A stretch of 64,000 bases of DNA. Source: DASPNM01 sp035626515 (lineage in GTDB: Bacteria > Bacteroidota > Bacteroidia > Chitinophagales > Chitinophagaceae). The translations under genes and the position numbers were made by a program. Location of the stretch: contig DASPNM010000029.1 in NCBI GenBank assembly GCA_035626515.1, positions 62,001 to 126,000 on the forward strand. Reading direction: 5' to 3'. Below the pieces are notes generated by a model. That model was not told where the DNA came from and did no database searches. It saw only the letters and a program-made list of their open reading frames with translations. Below are positions 59,530 to 64,000 of the stretch, one piece after another. Numbering within the stretch: position 1 is the stretch's first letter; the number at the start of each line of letters is the position of its first letter.

Positions 59530-60888
59530 TCACAACACTTTTTTCCTCCATCGTCCGCTCCTGATGTAAAGCCAGGAAAGGATAAACAGCGAAAGCCAGT
59601 AGATCACTTCGGAGAACCAGGCCCATACGAGCGAGAGATTCCAGACTTTCAGCACCAGCCATACATACAGCGTATACACGCTGATTGCCGCAATCTCGAT
59701 CATGAGATTCACCCGCGTGTTGCCGGTGCCAGTCACGCCGTTGAGCCACACCGTAGCGATCGACATGCAAAGCATACCGAGGGTAACCATACGGATAACC
59801 GGGAGCGCGTCCTGCACAAAATTCTGTCCGCGGCCGTAAACCTCGAGAAAAACGGCGGGAGCCAGATTGATCAGGGAGCAAAGGAGAAAAGTAAATGCAA
59901 AGCTCAGAAATGCGATCTTTTTGATCAAATGGCTGACCTGGTTTCTGAGTCCCTGGCCGATGATGTTGCTCACCATGGCATTGCTCGTGCTGGCGAAGGC
60001 CCACACGAAAATGCCGAACAGCCCGAAAACGTTGCGCATGGCGTTGCTGATGGCCAGCGGACGTTCTCCCTTGTGCTCGATCAGGATGTAAAACAGCAGC
60101 CAGGCGCCCACGCTGATGATCCATTGTGCCACCAGCGGCGAAGACTGGACAAAAATGAGCCGGACCAGGCTCCCTTCGTAACCGAAGCGCCGGAATATTG
60201 AAAAACGCCGATGAAATTGTTTTCCGAAAATGATGATGAACACCAATGAAGCCCCGATGAACTCCGCGATCACGGAAGCGACCGCTGCACCCTGGAAACC
60301 CAGTTCGGGGAATCCCCATTTTCCATAGATCAATACATAGTCGAGGAAAATATTGGCGCCAGCCATCGTGGCGAACCCGTACTTCATGTACCGGCTGTGA
60401 TTTGTGCCGACCAGAAGCGCATTTCCGGTCTGAAATAAATAAAGAAAGGGAAGTCCCCAGATCCGGATGCGCAGAAAATCCTGCGCCTGGTCCCGCACTT
60501 CGGGCGAATGAATGGTGGATGCGAGAAAATACGGAGCAACGAGAAATGTGATAAGTATGCCGCTCATCGCGAAGAAGACCGCGATCCACTGCGCCTGACC
60601 GAAAATCCTCCCGATTTCACGCGGTCGGTTTTCTCCGGCCCTGCGGGCGATCAGTCCCTGGATACCCGCGTTCAAACCGTTTCCGACCAGTGCGAAAACC
60701 AGGTAGTACACCCCGGTGATTCCCGCGGTGCCGAGTTCGGTCTCGCCAATACCGCTGATAAAAATATTGTTCGCGATAAAATTAATTTGCGGCACCAGCA
60801 TGGCAAGCGTTATGGGCAACGCCATTTTCAGTATCTGCCTGTTTGATATTTCAAGCCGGAGATCGTCCTGTGACCGCAGGGTTTGCAT
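59530..60888 (-). CDS. MATE-family efflux transporter
   Basis: A 452-residue protein with twelve membrane segments in two six-helix halves, as in MatE exporters. NRQILKMALPITLAMLVPQIN opens the first half; the second begins near ISVGAWLLFYIL. Members export cationic drugs or metabolites using Na+ or H+. The substrate is unknown. ATG 60888 is chosen over a TTG seven codons upstream. Its -7 box (60907-60914) lies back to back with that of the divergent DUF3822 gene. Confidence 0.92.
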   Translation of the reverse strand: MQTLRSQDDLRLEISNRQILKMALPITLAMLVPQINFIANNIFISGIGETELGTAGITGVYYLVFALVGNGLNAGIQGLIARRAGENRPREIGRIFGQAQWIAVFFAMSGILITFLVAPYFLASTIHSPEVRDQAQDFLRIRIWGLPFLYLFQTGNALLVGTNHSRYMKYGFATMAGANIFLDYVLIYGKWGFPELGFQGAAVASVIAEFIGASLVFIIIFGKQFHRRFSIFRRFGYEGSLVRLIFVQSSPLVAQWIISVGAWLLFYILIEHKGERPLAISNAMRNVFGLFGIFVWAFASTSNAMVSNIIGQGLRNQVSHLIKKIAFLSFAFTFLLCSLINLAPAVFLEVYGRGQNFVQDALPVIRMVTLGMLCMSIATVWLNGVTGTGNTRVNLMIEIAAISVYTLYVWLVLKVWNLSLVWAWFSEVIYWLSLFILSWLYIRSGRWRKKVL

Positions 60889-60906
60889 GATTTTCTGAAA
60901 AAGCGG

Positions 60907-60914
60907 CAAACCTA
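60907..60914 (-). promoter_or_regulatory. -7 promoter box of the MATE gene
   Basis: The reverse strand reads TAGGTTTG (TAnnTTTG), 18 bases before ATG 60888. Confidence 0.5.
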
Positions 60915-60921
60915 CAATAAT

Positions 60922-60929
60922 TAAATTTG
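60922..60929 (+). promoter_or_regulatory. -7 promoter box of the DUF3822-rsmD operon
   Basis: TAAATTTG matches TAnnTTTG, seven bases before the TTG start at 60937. The leader would be close to zero. Confidence 0.5.
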
Positions 60930-60936
60930 CCTATCA

Positions 60937-61734
60937 TTGCCTTCCTTCTTGAAACAGGTCTTCCGGATATCAGTTGAGGAAATAGCTTCGAGACAACAGG
61001 CCCTGTCCCTGCTGTTGGGTGCGCGGCATTGCGCATTCGCTGTCACCGATCCGAAATCGCATTTTCTGCGCCAGCTCGCATACTATACTATTTCGGATTC
61101 GGGGGAGATCTTGTCTTTGATAGAATCGGAGCCTCTTCTGAGCGATAAATTCGTTTCGGTAGCCGTAGGATTTCAGCATCCCGGTTTCACACTGCTTCCG
61201 CGTCATTTGGTGAAGGAAGGTGAAGAAAAAAACATCATTCAAATCATGTGCGGGGCGGACAGCAGCTCGAAAACGCTGGTTGAACCGCTTTCTGAATGGC
61301 AACTGCATGTGATGTATCCTGCCGCAGATTTTCTTGTTGAACGACTGCAGTCGCTCTTCCCGGCTCTCCGGTATACGCATGAGCTGTCGCTCCGGCTGAG
61401 AAGCCTGAACGGCCGAGACGGGCTGTTTGCGGATTTCCGGCACGACGACTTTTCAGTTTTTGTTATTCGCGACAACCATCTTCTTTTCGCCGGTAGTTAT
61501 GGTTATTCCATTGCTGCCGATGTCCTTTACCACCTTTTGAAGGTCTGCAGCTGCTATGGCGTTTCCCCTGAGAAAACCGCGATCGTGATTTCCGGGTTGG
61601 TGGATAAGGAGTCTTCGGTCTGCGTGGAATTGTTGCAGTATTTCCACGCTCTTGAGTTTCGCGATGCAGACTGGGCCACGCCCTATCCGGCACATTATTT
61701 CACTACGTTAAACGATCTGGCCAGATGCGCATAA
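60937..61734 (+). CDS. DUF3822-family protein
   Basis: A 265-residue cytoplasmic protein of unknown role that is commonly found before rsmD in Bacteroidota. The fold looks like two repeated actin/ASKHA-type halves (SLLLGARHCAFAVTDPK; then ADFRHDDFSVFVIRDNHLLF, GVSPEKTAIVISGLVDKES), as in DUF3822 proteins; this is a visual guess. Start is TTG 60937, or TTG 60949 if the mRNA starts at the -7 box; there is no ATG. It overlaps rsmD by 10 bp. Confidence 0.78.
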   Translation: MPSFLKQVFRISVEEIASRQQALSLLLGARHCAFAVTDPKSHFLRQLAYYTISDSGEILSLIESEPLLSDKFVSVAVGFQHPGFTLLPRHLVKEGEEKNIIQIMCGADSSSKTLVEPLSEWQLHVMYPAADFLVERLQSLFPALRYTHELSLRLRSLNGRDGLFADFRHDDFSVFVIRDNHLLFAGSYGYSIAADVLYHLLKVCSCYGVSPEKTAIVISGLVDKESSVCVELLQYFHALEFRDADWATPYPAHYFTTLNDLARCA

Positions 61735-62267
61735 TCGGTGGTCAGCTCGGGGGACGCCGCATTCAGCCGCCTCGGAAAATGCCTCATACCCGGCCCACCA
61801 CGGACATTGCGAAAGAAGGGTTGTTCAATATTCTCGAACACCAGCTCGGCATCGAAGGATTGAAAACTCTCGACCTTTTTGGCGGCACAGGAAGCATCAG
61901 CTACGAGCTTGCTTCGCGCGGGGCCTCTGAACTTACCGTCGTGGAGAAGGACCCGGCAATGCACGGATTCATCCGGAAGACCGTACGCGAGCTCAAGCTT
62001 GCGGCCGACGTGATTCGTATGGATGTCTTCCGCTTCCTGGATCAGTGCAGCGAAACTTATGACCTGGTTTTCGCCGGACCTCCGTACGCGCTTGCTACCA
62101 TCGACGACCTCCCGCGAATGATTTTCGCGAAACGGCTGCTTCGCCCGGGAGGCTGGTTCATTTTAGAGCATACGCCGCGGAATAATTACAGCGAGTTTCC
62201 TTTTTTCAAAACCAGCCGGAAGTACGGCACCACGGTGTTCACCATTTTTGTCGAAAACCGGGATTAG
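61725..62267 (+). CDS. rsmD: 16S rRNA (guanine966-N2)-methyltransferase, altered catalytic motif
   Basis: A 180-residue RsmD homologue. The SAM-binding motif I is LDLFGGTGSISYELASRG and the Glu of motif II is in VVEKDP. The catalytic motif, D/NPPY in the family, reads AGPPYA here (Gly118), and Gly for Asp needs two base changes (GGA at 62076-62078). The rest of the protein is intact, so it may still bind but catalyse poorly, or the motif tolerates Gly. It is coupled to DUF3822 upstream (10-bp overlap) and to the 5-FCL gene 8 bp downstream. Confidence 0.88.
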   Translation: MRIIGGQLGGRRIQPPRKMPHTRPTTDIAKEGLFNILEHQLGIEGLKTLDLFGGTGSISYELASRGASELTVVEKDPAMHGFIRKTVRELKLAADVIRMDVFRFLDQCSETYDLVFAGPPYALATIDDLPRMIFAKRLLRPGGWFILEHTPRNNYSEFPFFKTSRKYGTTVFTIFVENRD

Positions 62268-62275
62268 ATTGAATC

Positions 62276-62845
62276 ATGAGGAAAGCCGAAGCCAGGAATG
62301 TTTTTCGCGAAAAAAGAAAGGAGCTCACTGCTGCTGAACGGACCAAGCTCGACGATTTGCTCCTCATTCAGTTTCAGAAGTTGGAGCTTCCTTTCGTGGA
62401 TACCGTACTTACCTACTCGCCGATTCCCGCCAACAACGAACCCAATGTGCACCTGGCAGTGGATTTCCTTGCCTTCCGCAATCCCGCTCTTAAGGTGGCA
62501 TATCCGAAAATGAGTCCAGCCGGGCTGGGGTTGCAGGCTATTCTGGTAGACGCGGATACGCCTTTTATCCGTTCCACTTACGACGTGATGGAGCCGCTCA
62601 GCGACCACGTAATTCCGCCGGATGCGTTCGACCTCGTGATTGTTCCGCTTTTGATCTGCGACCGGAATGGTTTCCGCGTAGGCTACGGGCGCGGTTATTA
62701 CGACCGCTACCTGAGGCAATGCAGGTCCGATTGCGTGAAAATCGGTCTGCAATACTTTGAACCGCTGGATGTCCTGGAGGACAAGGACGAATTTGACGTA
62801 CCTTTAGACGTTTGCGTCACCCCGGCCAACACTTATGTTTTCTGA
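62276..62845 (+). CDS. 5-formyltetrahydrofolate cyclo-ligase
   Basis: A 189-residue enzyme that converts 5-formyl-THF to 5,10-methenyl-THF with ATP. The C-terminal signature GFRVGYGRGYYDRYL is intact; the N-terminal R-K-rich helix (KRKELTAAERTKLDD) and the strand VLTYSPIPANNEPNV are typical. It supplies the one-carbon pool that FtcD also feeds. It overlaps lpxK by 11 bp. Confidence 0.92.
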   Translation: MRKAEARNVFREKRKELTAAERTKLDDLLLIQFQKLELPFVDTVLTYSPIPANNEPNVHLAVDFLAFRNPALKVAYPKMSPAGLGLQAILVDADTPFIRSTYDVMEPLSDHVIPPDAFDLVIVPLLICDRNGFRVGYGRGYYDRYLRQCRSDCVKIGLQYFEPLDVLEDKDEFDVPLDVCVTPANTYVF

Positions 62846-63965
62846 GCTGTTCCTGAAATCCTTCCGGATTCTTTTGTTTCCTTTTGCTCTGCTCTACGGC
62901 CTGGGCGTTTTTGTGCGGAATCTTCTTTTCGACCTGCGTTTTTTTCGGTCTACATCGTTTGCGCTGCCGATCATCTGCGTGGGCAACCTGAGCGTTGGCG
63001 GCACAGGGAAATCTCCGATGGTGGAATTTCTGGTTTCGAAGCTGAAGCAGGAATTTCGGGTCGCGATCCTGAGCCGGGGATACAAGCGCAGGACACGCGG
63101 TTACTCGCTTGCGCGGGAGAGCAGCACTGCGCTCGATATTGGAGATGAGCCGATGCAGTTTCATTTGAAATTTCCCGACATCCCGGTCGCGGTGGGGGAG
63201 CGGAGGATCGAAGCTATTCCGCAACTGCTTCATGACCGGCCTGAAACAGAAGTTGTGATCCTCGACGACGGATTTCAGCATCGCGAGATCCGTGCGGGGC
63301 TGAACATACTGTTGACCGAGTACGGTAACCTCTACGCTCATGATTTTTTCCTGCCCACCGGCGATCTCCGCGACCAGAAGAACAGTTCGAGGCGGGCCGA
63401 CATCATCGTGGTGACAAAATGCACCGAGTCGCTTTCGTTTCAGGAGCGGGAAAAGCTCCTGATGGACCTGCGCGCCCTTCCGCAGCAGCAGGTGTTTTTC
63501 ACGGGCCTGGCGTACGGCCAGCCGTATCACATCATCACGCGTCAACCGGGAGTAGTACCGGAAGACGGCGAGCTTCTGCTCGTGGCGGGGATCGCGAATC
63601 CGAAAATGCTGAAGCGCTACCTGGAGCAACGCACCGGAGAGTACCACATGATTCAATTCCCGGATCACCATATTTACACGGTGGAAGACCTGAACGCTAT
63701 CCGGCGGAGGTTCGGGAACCTGGAAAAGAGCGCCCGGGTCCTGCTGACCACCGAAAAAGACGCCGTCCGTTTACTCAAATTCCGCAACGAACTGCAGGAG
63801 CTGCCGCTCTATGTGCTACCTGTCCGGCATTATTTTTTATTTAACCAGGAACAGCAGTTCCTGGAGATTGTGCGCAATTTTATCACGCAATTCAAAAAGC
63901 CAGAACCAAATGGGAAGAAAGAACTCGAAAAAACAGCAGCCACGGCGGAAACAGGAAACCGTTAA
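62835..63965 (+). CDS. lpxK: Tetraacyldisaccharide 4'-kinase
   Basis: A 376-residue inner-membrane kinase that phosphorylates lipid A precursor at the 4' position. One membrane segment (about 10-32) precedes the P-loop GNLSVGGTGKSP (50-61). DDGFQHR is the family's second motif. The C-terminus is extended by about 25 Lys/Glu residues, which overlap the start of the next gene (56 bp). It fits the window's LPS machinery (LptD-like). Confidence 0.93.
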   Translation: MFSELFLKSFRILLFPFALLYGLGVFVRNLLFDLRFFRSTSFALPIICVGNLSVGGTGKSPMVEFLVSKLKQEFRVAILSRGYKRRTRGYSLARESSTALDIGDEPMQFHLKFPDIPVAVGERRIEAIPQLLHDRPETEVVILDDGFQHREIRAGLNILLTEYGNLYAHDFFLPTGDLRDQKNSSRRADIIVVTKCTESLSFQEREKLLMDLRALPQQQVFFTGLAYGQPYHIITRQPGVVPEDGELLLVAGIANPKMLKRYLEQRTGEYHMIQFPDHHIYTVEDLNAIRRRFGNLEKSARVLLTTEKDAVRLLKFRNELQELPLYVLPVRHYFLFNQEQQFLEIVRNFITQFKKPEPNGKKELEKTAATAETGNR

Positions 63966-64000
63966 GTCGGTCAAGGGTACACTGGACATTACCCGCTCCG
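63910..64000 (+). CDS. rnr: Ribonuclease R, N-terminus only (cut by window edge)
   Basis: Thirty codons of a gene that continues past the right edge. They read a Lys/Arg-rich start (MGRKNSKKQQPRRKQETVKS) followed by VKGTLDITRS, which matches the N-terminus of Bacteroidota RNase R, a 3'-5' exoribonuclease. It overlaps lpxK by 56 bp in another frame. Confidence 0.65.
   Translation, partial: MGRKNSKKQQPRRKQETVKSVKGTLDITRS

Overview
The window is chromosomal DNA of a Bacteroidota bacterium, most likely from the Chitinophagales/Sphingobacteriia side of the phylum. The evidence is a T9SS type A C-terminal sorting domain, a short primary sigma factor without region 1.1, many TAnnTTTG promoter -7 boxes, a Bacteroidota-type LptD, a TonB receptor with a CarboxypepD_reg-like front domain, and DUF4249 and DUF3822 proteins. 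GC content looks moderate. I found no phage, insertion sequence, CRISPR array or defence island. The content is mostly housekeeping and envelope genes with scattered hypothetical lipoproteins.

Layout. 0-6.4 kb: an envelope block (MlaD-type lipid-transport protein, cell-wall amidase, divergent LptD-like protein) followed by a PlsC acyltransferase/uracil-DNA glycosylase pair. 6.4-6.65 kb: tRNA-Arg(UCU) with its own promoter and terminator and a decayed partial copy in front of it. 6.7-24.7 kb: a complete histidine-degradation pathway in three pieces (hutH-hutU; hutI; ftcD-hutG). These are separated by a luciferase-like oxidoreductase, an M1 aminopeptidase, a SYLF protein, a broken ridA-like gene, acetyltransferases, a response regulator, a metallophosphatase, a DHFR-like reductase and a membrane glycosyltransferase. 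24.8-39.7 kb: a PHP-domain membrane protein, a TPR protein, an ABC-F ATPase diverging from a DUF3347 lipoprotein/TonB receptor pair, small lipoproteins, an M28 peptidase and two tandem paralogous secreted proteins. 39.8-46.4 kb: thrS-infC, then two inserted genes (a lipoprotein and a zinc metalloprotease), then rpmI-rplT. 46.5-54.6 kb: a T9SS cargo protein, arginine decarboxylase, Hsp20, bacilliredoxin, Lgt, the primary sigma factor and a DUF4249 lipoprotein. 54.7-64 kb: a two-domain PAP2/haloperoxidase, a LytS/LytR-type two-component system, trxB-folB, a MATE exporter diverging from DUF3822-rsmD-5-FCL-lpxK, and the start of an RNase R-like gene cut by the window edge.

How genes work together. 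HutH, HutU, HutI, FtcD and HutG convert histidine to glutamate, with two alternative last steps; the 5-formyl-THF cyclo-ligase and FolB belong to the folate pool that FtcD feeds. The primary sigma factor at 52.65 kb fits the -7 boxes seen before many genes. Several of these boxes settle start-codon choices, and some leave almost no room for a 5' leader.

Most unusual signals. (1) Short intergenic tracts of several unrelated sequences, most with a 7-bp period, some running through stop codons or into coding sequence. (2) A tRNA remnant between the tRNA promoter and the working tRNA. (3) An infC-rpmI-rplT block split by 3.3 kb. (4) A composite of two gene fragments at 13.84-14.42 kb. (5) An RsmD with GPPY in place of the catalytic D/NPPY motif. 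I do not see strong evidence for an entirely new multi-gene system; the periodic tracts are the best candidate for something undescribed.
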